Assembly (NCBI RefSeq): GCF_041429785.1
Contig: NZ_CP163423.1
Location: forward strand, 3,224,001-3,288,000
Length of the DNA: 64,000 nt
Direction of reading: 5' to 3'
From: Fretibacter rubidus
GTDB taxonomy: Bacteria > Pseudomonadota > Alphaproteobacteria > Caulobacterales > Maricaulaceae
Positions 8,887 through 18,320 of the stretch are shown one piece after another. The notes under the pieces were generated by a model, which saw only the letters and a list, made by a program, of their open reading frames with translations, did no database searches and was not told where the DNA came from. Numbering within the stretch: the first letter of the stretch is position 1; the number at the start of each line of letters is the position of its first letter. The translations under genes and the position numbers were made by a program.

Positions 8887-9564
8887 ATGGCACATCGCGC
8901 AACAAAGCTAACACTGATTATGATGACGGGCCTGTCCTTATCGGCGTGCTCGACATTAAGCAATATTGGGCAATCGGTTTGGAACGGCACAACACAGCTT
9001 ACCAATACGGCGACGCGGTCTGTTGCGGCCTTCTTTCGGCCTGCGCCCGTTCAAGACACAGGCGGGGCTTATGTATTTGCGGGCGATGACGCCACGCTTA
9101 ACACGCCGCGCCTTGCGCAGCGCGTTGCCACACAGCCGTCCGCTTATAAAGACAATGTGGTGTTTAGCGCTGCGCAAAGCCGCGTCAACACAACACCGAA
9201 ACTACGGGGCCGTTACCAAAGTTATAATAGCTATGAAAGTAAACCCCTCAAAACCCAAAGCACACCTTCAATGATACCCGCAATAACACCAGAGGCGGCC
9301 GCGCCAATGCAACCGTCCCAGACGGCACAAACGGGGGCCTTGTCTTATGTAAAAATCGGCGGCGGCTCACGCATGTCTGATTGGACGTCATGCGAAACGA
9401 AAGCGGGGGGGTATTTTAATATGACTGCCACGGGCTACACGGTAGAGCCCGCTTTTGATGCCTGTATGCGCGATTTGGGTTATCTGACCGAGGCCGAGGC
9501 GGATGCAAAGTTCGCGCAGCTAGAGGCCACGCAAACAAATCAGCGCAGCAACTTCGCTCCCTAA
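8887..9564 (+). CDS. predicted lipoprotein, 225 aa
   Basis: Starting at ATG 8887 the protein has a type II signal peptide (MAHRATKLTLIMMTGLSLSAC) with lipobox LSAC, so it should be lipidated at the first Cys. The mature chain is low in complexity for about 120 residues (Thr, Gln, Pro, Ala rich). It then has a compact C-terminal part with two Cys residues (WTSCETKAGGYFN and FDACMRDLGYLTEAEAD), which could form a disulphide. That short Cys-containing C-terminal module resembles small domains in other alphaproteobacterial envelope proteins, but I cannot name it. Single gene; downstream is the opposite-strand porin. Confidence 0.75.
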   Translation: MAHRATKLTLIMMTGLSLSACSTLSNIGQSVWNGTTQLTNTATRSVAAFFRPAPVQDTGGAYVFAGDDATLNTPRLAQRVATQPSAYKDNVVFSAAQSRVNTTPKLRGRYQSYNSYESKPLKTQSTPSMIPAITPEAAAPMQPSQTAQTGALSYVKIGGGSRMSDWTSCETKAGGYFNMTATGYTVEPAFDACMRDLGYLTEAEADAKFAQLEATQTNQRSNFAP

Positions 9565-9632
9565 TTTAAATTGCATCCATAATTCTTCTGGACTTTTATT
9601 TTTCTGGGCTCTGATTTCATTCAGGCTATGGA

Positions 9633-11558
9633 TTAAAACGTCACGCCACCTTCAACAAAAACCGACGCGGCGCGTTCTGTATTGCGCGTTAAACTTGTCG
9701 TGCCGCTCAGTGTCGTGATGCCGGGTACGCGGCGCTCTACATATTGAACGCCTGTGCCAATGGTAAAGCGCTCGTTCATATCATAAACCAGCCCCAAAGT
9801 CGCTTGGTCAGAGGTGAGCCAGACATTATCATCTTTGGCATGACCATAAGACAGTGACGCGCCGAGACGCCCGGGTTTATACAAAACGCCCACGTCATAG
9901 GCGGTGTAATCCCCGTCCTCTAGGCCGTTATTGCTGTTCAGATATGACCCGCCCAGGCGCCAGCCTTTTAGGGCAAATTCAAGGCCTGCGCCAAAGTTTT
10001 GTAAATCATCAAACCCGACAAGGCCGCTCTTCTCAGACGCGCGCGCATAGCTCGCTGTGGCTTCAACAGACAGCCCGCTATCAAACTTACGGTCTAAGGA
10101 CAGGCCAAGCTCGATGACGTCCTCTAGATCTGGACGAAGTGCGCCGCTCGCGTCTTTGCCGTTGCTGCGCACACAGTAATCAACCCCGCAAGCGCGTGCA
10201 TTAGGCGCGTAACTCGCCCCAAACTGAACGCCAACTCCTATTTGATCACCTAATAGACGCGGGCTGACATAGGTAATTTTTTCTGCAAAGCCCGAGGCAT
10301 CATTGACCGTCTTCACACTATCCAGTCCTGTGTAATCAACAGGGGAATTAGAGGCATTAACGGCAACCACCGTCGGCGCGCCGAGCGAGAATAGATAGGC
10401 CGCGCCGTCATCGCGTCCAACGGTAATGTCACCGTAAGACGAGCGCAGAAATAAATAAGCGCCTTCTAGGGCGACTTCAAAGTCTTTGGCGTCATCAAGA
10501 CCCGCGCCGTAAAAACCTGATGTATGCCCGCGTAGGGCGGTGGGTGTTCCTGCAACTGTGGTGGTGCCGCATCCGGGGGTGCCCACAGGGCAGTCACCAA
10601 TACGTCCACCAAAACCACGGCGATATTTATCATATTGCCCGCGTAGTTCTGCGCCGACACCATATTCTAATCCGCCTTGGGTAATGGCGCTGACCTCACC
10701 GCGCACGACGGCGTCACCGATAAAGTCTTCGCGAAAGCCGTCACCGCTTATATCGTCTTCATATGTTGCCGCTGCGCCAAGCTTTAAAAAGCCCGATAAT
10801 GTCGTCGCTAAATTGCCAAGCCCTAGGCGGTCTTTCCAGCTTTGCTTAGGGGGGCGAGCCATTGGGGATTGAGAATAGGGTGGCTGGGATTGTGCCTGAT
10901 AGCCTTGATTTTGGTAGCCCTGATTTTGATAGTTTTGATTTTGGGGGGCGTATTGCCCGAAATTTTGACCTTGAGAGCTTTGTCCTGCGGCCTGCCCAGA
11001 ACTATATTGCGTTTGGCGATATTGGGTCTGGTCATAGGCTTTGACCCGACCAGGATAATGATGTCCGCTATCTGGTTTGGGTGCAGATGGCTGATATGTG
11101 CCGTAAGTTTGCGGGGCCGTTGACTGTGTGCTGTGGTTCGGCGCGCTATAGTTGGGCGCGCTGTAATGAGGCGCATTGTGGCTGGGCGTGCCAAAGGATG
11201 ACCCAGACGTCTGTGTCGTTGCGCCAGACAGTGTTGGGGGAGACACTGTTGGGGCAGACACTGTTGGGGCGCTGCTTTGATAGCGCGGGGGAACCGCGAC
11301 GCGAGATGTCGGTACAGCCGGGGCCTGGTAGTTTGGGGCCTGATACGTCGGGGCTTGATATTGCGGAGCCTGATAATTTTGCGTTGGGGCAGCGGGGGCA
11401 GGGGCGGGCGCTGGGGCTTGCGTTTCCCAGGCTTGCTTTTTCTTCTTATTGGCAAAGGGTGAGCCTGACTGTGCGCTTGCCGCAATAGCGGTAATCGCCA
11501 TCACGCCAACAGTAGCGAGCATGAGCGTAGAGAATGCGGGACGAGAGGATGTGTTCAC
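9633..11558 (-). CDS. outer-membrane porin with long Q/P/Y/N-rich N-terminal region
   Basis: A 641-residue protein with a signal peptide (about 1-30, ending IAASAQS). The next roughly 200 residues are a low-complexity segment built from short repeats such as QAPxY, SAPxY and NQGYQ. From about residue 245 (DRLGLGNLATTLSGFLKLGAAATYEDD) it reads as a general-diffusion porin. It has beta-strands with SSYGDITVGRDDGAAYL, two Cys pairs in loops (CPVGTPGC and CGVDYC), and ends with Phe as outer-membrane barrels do. The porin part (about 395 residues) is of normal size, so the disordered segment is an addition. It may span or bind the cell wall; this is inference. Several overlapping frames on both strands are artefacts of its repetitive composition. 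Confidence 0.85.
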   Translation of the reverse strand: MNTSSRPAFSTLMLATVGVMAITAIAASAQSGSPFANKKKKQAWETQAPAPAPAPAAPTQNYQAPQYQAPTYQAPNYQAPAVPTSRVAVPPRYQSSAPTVSAPTVSPPTLSGATTQTSGSSFGTPSHNAPHYSAPNYSAPNHSTQSTAPQTYGTYQPSAPKPDSGHHYPGRVKAYDQTQYRQTQYSSGQAAGQSSQGQNFGQYAPQNQNYQNQGYQNQGYQAQSQPPYSQSPMARPPKQSWKDRLGLGNLATTLSGFLKLGAAATYEDDISGDGFREDFIGDAVVRGEVSAITQGGLEYGVGAELRGQYDKYRRGFGGRIGDCPVGTPGCGTTTVAGTPTALRGHTSGFYGAGLDDAKDFEVALEGAYLFLRSSYGDITVGRDDGAAYLFSLGAPTVVAVNASNSPVDYTGLDSVKTVNDASGFAEKITYVSPRLLGDQIGVGVQFGASYAPNARACGVDYCVRSNGKDASGALRPDLEDVIELGLSLDRKFDSGLSVEATASYARASEKSGLVGFDDLQNFGAGLEFALKGWRLGGSYLNSNNGLEDGDYTAYDVGVLYKPGRLGASLSYGHAKDDNVWLTSDQATLGLVYDMNERFTIGTGVQYVERRVPGITTLSGTTSLTRNTERAASVFVEGGVTF

Positions 11559-11802
11559 GGGGCCAGCCTTTAAAATACGCTCGGGTTAAAAATGCCAATA
11601 GCGCTTCAAATCAGTCAATTTCGCGTTAACCTTTCCCTCACTCTCCCTAAAAAATGGTTAACAAAGCTTAAAACCCCCCATAAAACTGTATATTTTTAGC
11701 CGTAAACGAGTTGCATCAAGGGCTGGAGTTGCGAAAATATGCTGTTATAAGCGTGCAAAGATTGATTTGCGCAATATGTGCAACATACGGAGCCTGTCCC
11801 TC

Positions 11803-12297
11803 ATGAGAAATGACATCACAACATTTGTAAGCCCCCTTTCGACCGTTAAAAGAGCAGGCCGCGTTGCCACACTCTTGGGTGTTGCCATTTTGGGCGCGTC
11901 AGTTGTCACAGGCTGTTCATCCTTTGGCGGGAAGAAAAACGAGCGCGCTGCGGCGCAAATGGCGTCGCCTAACATTGGTGTGAACTCGTTCTTGTGGCGG
12001 GCCAGCATGGAAACACTGAACTTTATGCCCATCAATAGCGCGGATCCCTTTGGCGGCGTTATAACAACAGATTGGTTTGCCAATCCCGAAGCCCCTGATG
12101 AGCGGTTCAAGGCCAATATCTATATCCTCGATAGCAACCTTCGCGCCGATGCGTTGAAAGCCTCCATTTTCAAACAGGTGCGTGCAGGGGATAGCTGGAC
12201 AGATGCCTCTGTTGATGCCGACACAGGCCGTCAGATTGAAAATGCGATTTTGACACGGGCCCGTCAGCTTTATATCGCAACAGTAGACGCGCAGTAG
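11803..12297 (+). CDS. DUF3576 family lipoprotein
   Basis: I choose ATG 11803 (MRNDITTFVSPLSTVKRAGR) over an in-frame TTG at 11767; CGGAG lies about 10 bp upstream. A signal peptide with lipobox VTGC is followed by the DUF3576 core, with its typical run of VNSFLWRASMETLNFMPINS, ADPFGGVITTDWF and a C-terminal Arg/Gln helix. These are small outer-membrane or periplasmic lipoproteins of alphaproteobacteria with no assigned function. The gene is divergent from the porin; the intergenic stretch is AT-rich. Confidence 0.85.
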   Translation: MRNDITTFVSPLSTVKRAGRVATLLGVAILGASVVTGCSSFGGKKNERAAAQMASPNIGVNSFLWRASMETLNFMPINSADPFGGVITTDWFANPEAPDERFKANIYILDSNLRADALKASIFKQVRAGDSWTDASVDADTGRQIENAILTRARQLYIATVDAQ

Positions 12298-12383
12298 TCA
12301 CGACCTACGGCTAAACCCAACAGATTTGACCGCGGCCGTCTTGATAGATTGAGAAAATCGCGAAACTCTGCTATGCGCCTGCT

Positions 12384-13139
12384 ATGGGCGAAGGCAATGA
12401 TCAAACATTACCGTATAATGCGGTAGAGCCGCACATCCTTGCGATTGATGATTGTGAGGATAAAGACGCGTTGTGGGATTTGTTTTGCGGTGTCATGCAA
12501 GATGACTACGGCGCAGAATTAATAAGCTATCACCATATACCCTCACCCCTTGCGCCTGACCGTCTCGGCCTGAAAGTCATGGCGGTGGGACATGACCCCG
12601 CGTGGGTAAATATGTACCGCGAGCGTGAATTATTTCGTATTGATCCGATTGCTCAAGCTGCCAATCACATGTTGCTGCCGTTTTATTGGTCAAGCATTGA
12701 AGACCGTATAAAATTAACGCAAGAGCAAAAAGATTTTTTGGTGTTATTGCGGCAATGGCTTAAAGGGGACGGCTTGGCTATTCCCGCTTTTGGACCGTCG
12801 GGGCGCAATGGCTATTTCGGCATTGGCTGCCGTGAGGCAGTCCCGGATTGGTCGCGCCCAGACGCCGCGCGGATTTATTGGGCCGCGCAAGCGTTTCATA
12901 CGCGTTATTGTATTTTGCATATGGCGGGGCTGGATATGGATTTCACGCTGACATCGCGCCAAACACAAATTTTACAGCATCTTGCGCGCGGTCTTGATAC
13001 CCAGACAATTGCTGTGCTTTTGGGCTCTCAAACTGATACGGTTGATAACACAATACGCCGCATTTTGAAAAAGATGGGTGTGACGGATACAGGGTCCGCG
13101 ATATTACGCGCGGTGAGTTGCGGCCTCATAGAGCCGTAA
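12384..13139 (+). CDS. LuxR-family transcriptional regulator (autoinducer-binding-like domain plus HTH)
   Basis: A 251-residue protein. Residues about 20-170 match the layout of the autoinducer-binding domain, including the WVNMYRERELFRIDPIAQAA helix and aromatic residues such as FYWSSI. Residues about 183-250 form a LuxR-type HTH: FTLTSRQTQILQHLARGLDTQTIA, then DTVDNTIRRILKKMGVTDTGSA. No luxI-type synthase is seen in the window, so it would be a LuxR solo, if it binds an acyl-homoserine lactone at all. It lies 86 bp downstream of the DUF3576 gene and 86 bp upstream of the SDR gene on the same strand; it may regulate the latter, but this is a guess. Confidence 0.85.
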   Translation: MGEGNDQTLPYNAVEPHILAIDDCEDKDALWDLFCGVMQDDYGAELISYHHIPSPLAPDRLGLKVMAVGHDPAWVNMYRERELFRIDPIAQAANHMLLPFYWSSIEDRIKLTQEQKDFLVLLRQWLKGDGLAIPAFGPSGRNGYFGIGCREAVPDWSRPDAARIYWAAQAFHTRYCILHMAGLDMDFTLTSRQTQILQHLARGLDTQTIAVLLGSQTDTVDNTIRRILKKMGVTDTGSAILRAVSCGLIEP

Positions 13140-13225
13140 AGCGCAACCCCGCCTGTTCAAAATTAAACGGGCCCTATGCACGCCGCGCAATTGACCGCCC
13201 GTCGTAATTGCGCGACTGTCACCCT

Positions 13226-14065
13226 ATGATGATTGATAAAACCTTTGCTGGGAAAATTTGCGTAGTCACGGGCGCGGCCTCTGGCATTGGCCGCGCAGTT
13301 GCGCAGCGTTTGCATCAGGCAGGGGCCGTCCTCGCCCTTTGTGATATTGACGCGCAGGGCCTGACCGAGACACGGGCGATGCTCGGCGAGCCTGTCTCAA
13401 ACCGCGTCATGACAGACTGTCTTGATTTGGCGGATGCGACTGCGATTGCTGCCTATGCCGATCATGTTGCCCAAACACTGGGGCCTGCGGATTATGTCTT
13501 TAATATCGCCGGTCTCGCGCGTGTCGGCACGTTTGATACCACCCCGTTATCATCGTTTGAGACGGTGATGAACGTCAATTTCTACGGCGTGGTTCGCATG
13601 TCCAAAGCCTTCCTCGGGCAGCTAAAACAAACGCGCGGCGGTTTGGTGAATGTGTCCTCTATTTTTGGGATTATTGGCTATCCGGGCCAAGCGCATTACT
13701 GCGCGTCCAAATTTGCCGTGCGCGGGTTTTCTGAAACGCTGGCCCAAGAACTCGACGGCACGGGGGTCTCGGTAAGCTGCGTGCATCCCGGCGGGGTGGC
13801 GACCAATATTGCGCGCAACGCCCAAATTGACGCTATGCCCGCCCACGGAAAATCCAAAGACGTTATGGACGCTGATTTTGACAAAGTCGCGATTACCAGC
13901 GCGGACAAAGCGGCGGATATTATTCTAACGGGCACCGCCAAGCGCAAACGCCGCATTATTGTAGGGGGTGACGCGAAGATGATACAACTGATTAGCCGCC
14001 TTTTCCCACAAAGCTACGCCCGCATTTTGCGCCGCCTTAATCCCGACAGCTATGAGGTGCTATAA
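13226..14065 (+). CDS. short-chain dehydrogenase/reductase (SDR)
   Basis: A 279-residue classical SDR from ATG 13226 (a TTG at 13208 is also in frame). The cofactor motif TGAASGIG lies at 15-22. An Asp after beta-2 (LALCDIDAQG) suggests NAD+. The NNAG motif appears as NIAG, and the catalytic Ser (NVSSIFG) and YCASK motif are both present. It oxidises or reduces an alcohol/ketone pair. Its stop codon overlaps the ATG of the next gene (TAATG), so it is translated with the Baeyer-Villiger-type monooxygenase and the two probably act on one ketone or alcohol substrate. Confidence 0.92.
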   Translation: MMIDKTFAGKICVVTGAASGIGRAVAQRLHQAGAVLALCDIDAQGLTETRAMLGEPVSNRVMTDCLDLADATAIAAYADHVAQTLGPADYVFNIAGLARVGTFDTTPLSSFETVMNVNFYGVVRMSKAFLGQLKQTRGGLVNVSSIFGIIGYPGQAHYCASKFAVRGFSETLAQELDGTGVSVSCVHPGGVATNIARNAQIDAMPAHGKSKDVMDADFDKVAITSADKAADIILTGTAKRKRRIIVGGDAKMIQLISRLFPQSYARILRRLNPDSYEVL

Positions 14066-15546
14066 TGAACGCCGTATATACTGATGTTCTAATCATAGGC
14101 GCTGGCCTGTCAGGGATTGGTGCCGCCGTACATCTATCAAAAAACTGTCCCAATAAATCTTTTGCGATATTGGAACGCCGCGCGAATATGGGCGGGACGT
14201 GGGATTTGTTTAAATATCCGGGCATACGGTCTGATTCTGATATGCACACATTGGGCTATGATTTTAAACCCTGGACAGACGCCAAAGCCATTGCCGACGG
14301 CCCAGCAATTTTAAAATATATCAAAGAGACCGCGGCGGAGTATAATCTAACCGATCATATCGCTTATGAACATGTGGTCACACGCGCGGATTGGAATAGC
14401 GACACGGCGCGCTGGACGGTCACGGTCGATACACCAAGCGGGCCAGTTACGCGTCAGTGTCATGTGCTTTATATGTGTTCTGGTTATTACCGTTACGATC
14501 AAGGCTACCGCCCTGAATTTGCGGGCGAAGATGATTTTAATGGCCAGATTATTCATCCGCAGCACTGGCCAGAGGCATTGGATTATACGGGCAAAAAGAT
14601 TGTCATTATTGGCTCTGGCGCGACGGCTGTGACACTCATGCCTAATTTGGCCAAAGACGCCGCCCATGTCACCATGTTGCAACGTAGCCCGACCTATATG
14701 GGCGTGATGCCGTCAACGGACCGTATTGCCAATGGCCTGCGTGCTGTTTTGCCGAGCGGTCTGGCCTATAAAATTACGCGCTGGAAAAACCTGACCATGG
14801 GACGCTGGGTCTACAATTGGATGCGCAATAAGCCTGAAAAAGCCAAAGCGTTTTTATTCAAAAAAATCAAAAAGGCACTGGGCAAAGACTATCCGCTGAG
14901 CCCGAATTTTACGCCCGACTATAACCCCTGGGATCAACGGCTATGCCTTGTGCCAGATAATGACATGTTTGACGCGATGGTGGCGGGCAAAGCCGATGTG
15001 GTCACAGATAACATCGAGCGTTTTACGCAAAGCGGTGTGGCTTTAAAATCAGGCGCGCATTTAGACGCCGATATTATCGTCACCGCGACAGGGCTAAATC
15101 TACAAATCCTCGGCGGGGCGGATTTTTATGTCGACGGCGCGCCCGTGGATTTCGGTCAGACCTATAGCTATGAAGGTATGATGTTCTCAGACGTGCCCAA
15201 TATGGCGTCCGTCTTTGGCTATGTGAATGCGTCATGGACGCTACGCGCGGATCTTATTTCGCGCTACCTCTGCCGTGTCATAAATCATATGGACGCGACC
15301 CAGACCCAAGTCTTTACGCCTGTTGCACCAGACGGCATGGAAATGCACCCGTGGATGGACTTCTTTAAAGCGGGTTATTTGCAGCGTTCGCTCCATGCCC
15401 TGCCGAAACAAGGCGACCGCGAACCGTGGCTGAATTTACAAGACTATACGCGCGATAAAAAAGTGCTGCCGACAAAGCCTATAGATGACGGCGCTATGGT
15501 GTTCTCAAACCCCAAAGTAAAAGCAGAGGTCGAGGCCGCAGAGTAG
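14065..15546 (+). CDS. flavin monooxygenase, Baeyer-Villiger/EthA-like
   Basis: A 493-residue FAD and NADPH enzyme. An FAD Rossmann motif GAGLSG lies at 13-18 region (residues 12-17). The Baeyer-Villiger fingerprint FxGxxxHxxxWP is exact (F158 to P169), and a second Rossmann motif GSGATA is at 183-188. The sequences GGTWDLFKYPGIRSDSDM and MLQRSPTYMG are typical of the EthA subgroup, and the length fits EthA (about 490). It would insert oxygen next to a carbonyl, or oxygenate S or N. It is the second gene of the SDR operon and converges on the DUF1244 gene with only 2 bp between stops. Confidence 0.92.
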   Translation: MNAVYTDVLIIGAGLSGIGAAVHLSKNCPNKSFAILERRANMGGTWDLFKYPGIRSDSDMHTLGYDFKPWTDAKAIADGPAILKYIKETAAEYNLTDHIAYEHVVTRADWNSDTARWTVTVDTPSGPVTRQCHVLYMCSGYYRYDQGYRPEFAGEDDFNGQIIHPQHWPEALDYTGKKIVIIGSGATAVTLMPNLAKDAAHVTMLQRSPTYMGVMPSTDRIANGLRAVLPSGLAYKITRWKNLTMGRWVYNWMRNKPEKAKAFLFKKIKKALGKDYPLSPNFTPDYNPWDQRLCLVPDNDMFDAMVAGKADVVTDNIERFTQSGVALKSGAHLDADIIVTATGLNLQILGGADFYVDGAPVDFGQTYSYEGMMFSDVPNMASVFGYVNASWTLRADLISRYLCRVINHMDATQTQVFTPVAPDGMEMHPWMDFFKAGYLQRSLHALPKQGDREPWLNLQDYTRDKKVLPTKPIDDGAMVFSNPKVKAEVEAAE

Positions 15547-15548
15547 AG

Positions 15549-15863
15549 CTATTTCGCTGTGCGGGCCTTGAAGGCGGCGAGTTGCGCCTCTGTCGCGGGC
15601 GGCTGATGGTTGTCTTTCCACTCACCATAGGGCATGCCGTAAATGCGTTCGCGCGCCGCGTCATCACTGACCGCGATGCCCGCGTCATCCGCAGATGATT
15701 TATACCATTTTGACAGGCAGTTGCGGCAGAAATTGCCGGTAATAATCAAGTCGATATTTTGCACATCTTTATTGTCGTCCAAATGGGCGAGCAGTCGCCG
15801 AAAGGTTGCCGCGTCCAGCGCGTCTTGCTCTGATTGGGTCAGGGGTGTCTTGGTTTTGGTCAT
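15549..15863 (-). CDS. DUF1244 family protein
   Basis: A 104-residue protein with the family core: AATFRRLLAHLDDNKDVQNIDL, then FCRNCLSKWY with a CxxC pair, and the C-terminal RIYGMPYGEWK. DUF1244 proteins are small soluble proteins of proteobacteria without a settled function. It is the last gene of a five-gene operon read from 18320 (prolyl-tRNA editing protein, thioredoxin-TPR, Lon-type domain, Trm112, DUF1244), 14 bp after Trm112. Confidence 0.88.
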   Translation of the reverse strand: MTKTKTPLTQSEQDALDAATFRRLLAHLDDNKDVQNIDLIITGNFCRNCLSKWYKSSADDAGIAVSDDAARERIYGMPYGEWKDNHQPPATEAQLAAFKARTAK

Positions 15864-15877
15864 GGTCCTGGCCTATC

Positions 15878-16108
15878 TTAATTTTCTAATGAACGGGCTT
15901 CTTCGACCAACATGATGGGCACACCTTCGCGAATGGGAAAGGCGAGCTTGGCTTTCTTGGAGACCAGTTCATTATGCACACGGTCATAGGTTATTGGCCC
16001 GCGTGTTTTCGGGCAGACTAAGGCGCCAATTAACTTGGGATCAATCACCGGGCCGTCAGTCGCGGCTTTGTTGGGCTTGTTTGTTTTATCCGTTTTAGAT
16101 TTTGGCAC
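15878..16108 (-). CDS. Trm112 family protein (YcaR-like)
   Basis: A 76-residue protein with the Trm112 signature [21 protein letters not shown] and the ending [17 protein letters not shown]. The N-terminal 20 residues are Lys/Asn-rich, longer than in the roughly 60-residue E. coli protein. In eukaryotes and archaea Trm112 activates methyltransferases; the role of bacterial members is not well defined. Its place between the Lon-type and DUF1244 genes is a conserved alphaproteobacterial arrangement as I know it. Confidence 0.88.
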   Translation of the reverse strand: MPKSKTDKTNKPNKAATDGPVIDPKLIGALVCPKTRGPITYDRVHNELVSKKAKLAFPIREGVPIMLVEEARSLEN

Positions 16109-16134
16109 AGTTGGTCCTGATATTAAAAAATGAT

Positions 16135-16815
16135 TTAATTGGTACGCCCATCATTGTCGCCCGTTCCGTTACTGGCGTAAAGATGTAAAAGCCCCGTCAA
16201 CAGCCGCCGCCGTTCATCACCAGGTTCAGCCTCTAGCAGGGACTGCTTATCGACGGGCTTAAACGGGCTAATCATCGATGTTTGATCAATTAATTGCGTT
16301 AGAGGAATATCGGCCAGACTGTCCCAATCCACATTGACGCCGAGTGTCTTGGCGAGCGCCTTCATCCCCACGGTCAAGGTCGCGCGTTCATTACCCTTGT
16401 TTAGGAACGCCTTGGGTACAGGCATCGGGTCGTGCAAATCGGCGTCACGATCAAAGGGAGTGAAATCGACCACGGCCTGACGATAAGGCGTTGGGGCTTT
16501 AGCGTCACGGATCACTTTAAACCGTTTTAGCCCTTTTAGGACAATCAGGTAACGCCCGTCCTCGGTTTCTGAAAACTGGGTGATACGACCCAAACCGCCG
16601 ACACTGGCCAGACCGTTGCTCGCATTATCATCGGTTTGCACCATACCAATAAGGCGCTCTGATTTCAGTGCGTCATCAATCATGTTGAGGTAGCGCGGCT
16701 CAAAAATATTGAGCGGCAGTTCACAGGTCGGCAGCATCACCGTTCCGTTTAATGGGAAAATGGCGATTTGCTCAGGCTTTGTGCGGCGGGCCAGTGATTT
16801 ATAATGTGCGCTCAT
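16135..16815 (-). CDS. Lon N-terminal (LON substrate-binding) domain protein
   Basis: A 226-residue stand-alone Lon N-domain without ATPase or protease parts. The hallmark start [33 protein letters not shown] is followed by IGMVQ, and GLGRITQF comes in the middle. A helical C-terminal half follows. Such proteins are often annotated as peptidase S16 but lack the catalytic domain; a protein-binding or quality-control role alongside the neighbouring thioredoxin-TPR protein is plausible. It is in the operon, 36 bp after the thioredoxin gene and 26 bp before Trm112. Confidence 0.9.
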   Translation of the reverse strand: MSAHYKSLARRTKPEQIAIFPLNGTVMLPTCELPLNIFEPRYLNMIDDALKSERLIGMVQTDDNASNGLASVGGLGRITQFSETEDGRYLIVLKGLKRFKVIRDAKAPTPYRQAVVDFTPFDRDADLHDPMPVPKAFLNKGNERATLTVGMKALAKTLGVNVDWDSLADIPLTQLIDQTSMISPFKPVDKQSLLEAEPGDERRRLLTGLLHLYASNGTGDNDGRTN

Positions 16816-16851
16816 ATACAGCTTACGGATAAGGTGGCGTTAAAGACGCGC

Positions 16852-17772
16852 TTATGCAAATAAAATTGATGATAGGCGGCGGCGGCCATCAATGGACACG
16901 TCACTTTCTACGCCTTCGGCCTCAAAAATCGTCAATAGGAACTTGCGCGCAGCCTCGTCTTTATAAGCGCGGTTCTTGGCGATGGAATAAAGCAAGTGAT
17001 CAACGGCATCTGCGTTACGGCCACTGGCCGCCATTGCTTTGGCCAAAGAAAGCCGCGCGTCCAAATCATCGGGATTTGCCTGGACCGCGGCGACTAACTC
17101 TGCGCTTTCATCAGGCTCAATGACTTCGGCGACAAGGGTCAATTTAGACCGCACGGCGGCTATTTCGGGGTGATCAACAATGGTCGCGGGCGCGCTGTTG
17201 ATGAGTTCTGCTGCACCGTCTTCATTGCCGCTGTCATAATATATGCGCGCGAGACCCGCTAAAGCTTCTGCGCTTTCAGGGTTTAATTGCAATGCAGAGG
17301 CAAAATCCTGCGCTGCGCCGCCGGGGTCGCCAGCGGCTAGGCTGTCTTTGGCGCGCGCACAAAGGTCCGCCGCCTCTTCCACGGGGTCCGTTGCCCCGGT
17401 GAGGCGACCAACAAATTTCTTCAGCTCACTCTCTGGCTGCCCACCTGTAAAGCCGTCAACGGGTTGTCCGTCTTTAAAGGCAAAAACAGCGGGGATAGAG
17501 CGCACGCCAAGCTGCCCCGCAACGCCGGGGTTCTCGTCAATATTAATCTTAACAAGGCGCACTTTGCCGCCTTCCGCCAACACACTCCGCTCAAGCGCGG
17601 GCATTAGCTGCTTACACGGCCCGCACCACGGCGCCCAAAAATCAACCACGACAGGGACGTCCTTAGAGGCTTCAATCACATCCGCCATAAACCCCATATC
17701 AGAGCCATTTTTGACGATATCGGCTGTATCACCCGCTGCGTTCGTTAAGTCAGTCATAATATTCCGTTTCAA
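16852..17772 (-). CDS. thioredoxin-TPR fusion protein (YbbN/CnoX-like)
   Basis: A 306-residue protein. An N-terminal thioredoxin domain (about residues 20-125) has the active site WCGPC (Cys50, Cys53) and the cis-Pro loop RSIPAVFAFKDGQPV. About 180 residues of TPR-like helices follow. This is the YbbN/CnoX layout, a chaperone-holdase linked to GroEL and DnaK in E. coli. E. coli YbbN has lost the CxxC, whereas this protein keeps it. The start may be the ATG at 17772 or that at 17757 (MTDLTNAAGD); neither has a strong Shine-Dalgarno. It follows the prolyl-tRNA editing gene by 11-26 bp. Confidence 0.92.
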   Translation of the reverse strand: MKRNIMTDLTNAAGDTADIVKNGSDMGFMADVIEASKDVPVVVDFWAPWCGPCKQLMPALERSVLAEGGKVRLVKINIDENPGVAGQLGVRSIPAVFAFKDGQPVDGFTGGQPESELKKFVGRLTGATDPVEEAADLCARAKDSLAAGDPGGAAQDFASALQLNPESAEALAGLARIYYDSGNEDGAAELINSAPATIVDHPEIAAVRSKLTLVAEVIEPDESAELVAAVQANPDDLDARLSLAKAMAASGRNADAVDHLLYSIAKNRAYKDEAARKFLLTIFEAEGVESDVSIDGRRRLSSILFA

Positions 17773-17783
17773 AATAGACGTTT

Positions 17784-18320
17784 CTAGGGTTTAGATGGTG
17801 TATTATGGGCCTCATGCAAGGCCTTAAAATCGATTGTTATTGGGGTGTGGCCTGTGTGGGCGGCGAAGGTCAGGAGGTCGCCTGCAGCAATGGCCGTTGT
17901 CGCGTCATTCTTTAGCGGATGAAAATTGACAATGTCATGCTCAAATAGGGCTTTATCCAGCACCAGTTGCACGTGGTTATCCCTATCATTGAGAATAGAG
18001 AAAAACGTCACAGAGCCTGGCGTCACCCCTAAATGCGTGAGCAGTAACTCTGGTTTACCAAAGGATAGCCGTTTGCAACCCAGCCTCTTATGCAGCTTAT
18101 TAATCGGCACGACGGTATCCCCTAGCGCGCAGATAAGAAACAGCGCCCCTGTCTTGTCTTTCAAAAACAAGTTTTTGGTATGCCCGCCGGGCAGGGCCGC
18201 TTTGATATCCGCGCCTTCTTCAACGGTAAATATGGGGGCGTGGTCATGGGTGTTATGGGCAATGCCGAGCTGATCCAGCGTTCGGATTAATGCGGTGCGG
18301 TCGTTTGGGGGTGTCATCAT
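17784..18320 (-). CDS. prolyl-tRNA editing protein (ProXp-ala/YbaK-like)
   Basis: A 178-residue stand-alone editing domain of the YbaK/INS superfamily. The GGHTKNLFLKDKTG segment with the catalytic-type Lys, ICALGDTVVPINKL and GSVTFFSILND are characteristic of the ProXp-ala group, which hydrolyses Ala-tRNA(Pro) made by mischarging. Length and motifs are normal. It is the first gene of the five-gene minus-strand operon, so the operon promoter should lie upstream of 18320. Confidence 0.9.
   Translation of the reverse strand: MMTPPNDRTALIRTLDQLGIAHNTHDHAPIFTVEEGADIKAALPGGHTKNLFLKDKTGALFLICALGDTVVPINKLHKRLGCKRLSFGKPELLLTHLGVTPGSVTFFSILNDRDNHVQLVLDKALFEHDIVNFHPLKNDATTAIAAGDLLTFAAHTGHTPITIDFKALHEAHNTPSKP

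Noticed and set aside
10823-11485. A long reading frame on the minus strand, and others on the plus strand, inside the porin N-terminal region
   Set aside because: They are shadows of the low-complexity QAP/SAP repeats of the porin. Their products are Pro/Arg/Gln-rich nonsense and have no start signals.
11658-11671. TTAA-N6-TTAA, similar to a CtrA box
   Set aside because: The CtrA consensus has a spacing of seven bases; this one has six, and AT-rich sequence makes chance matches likely.
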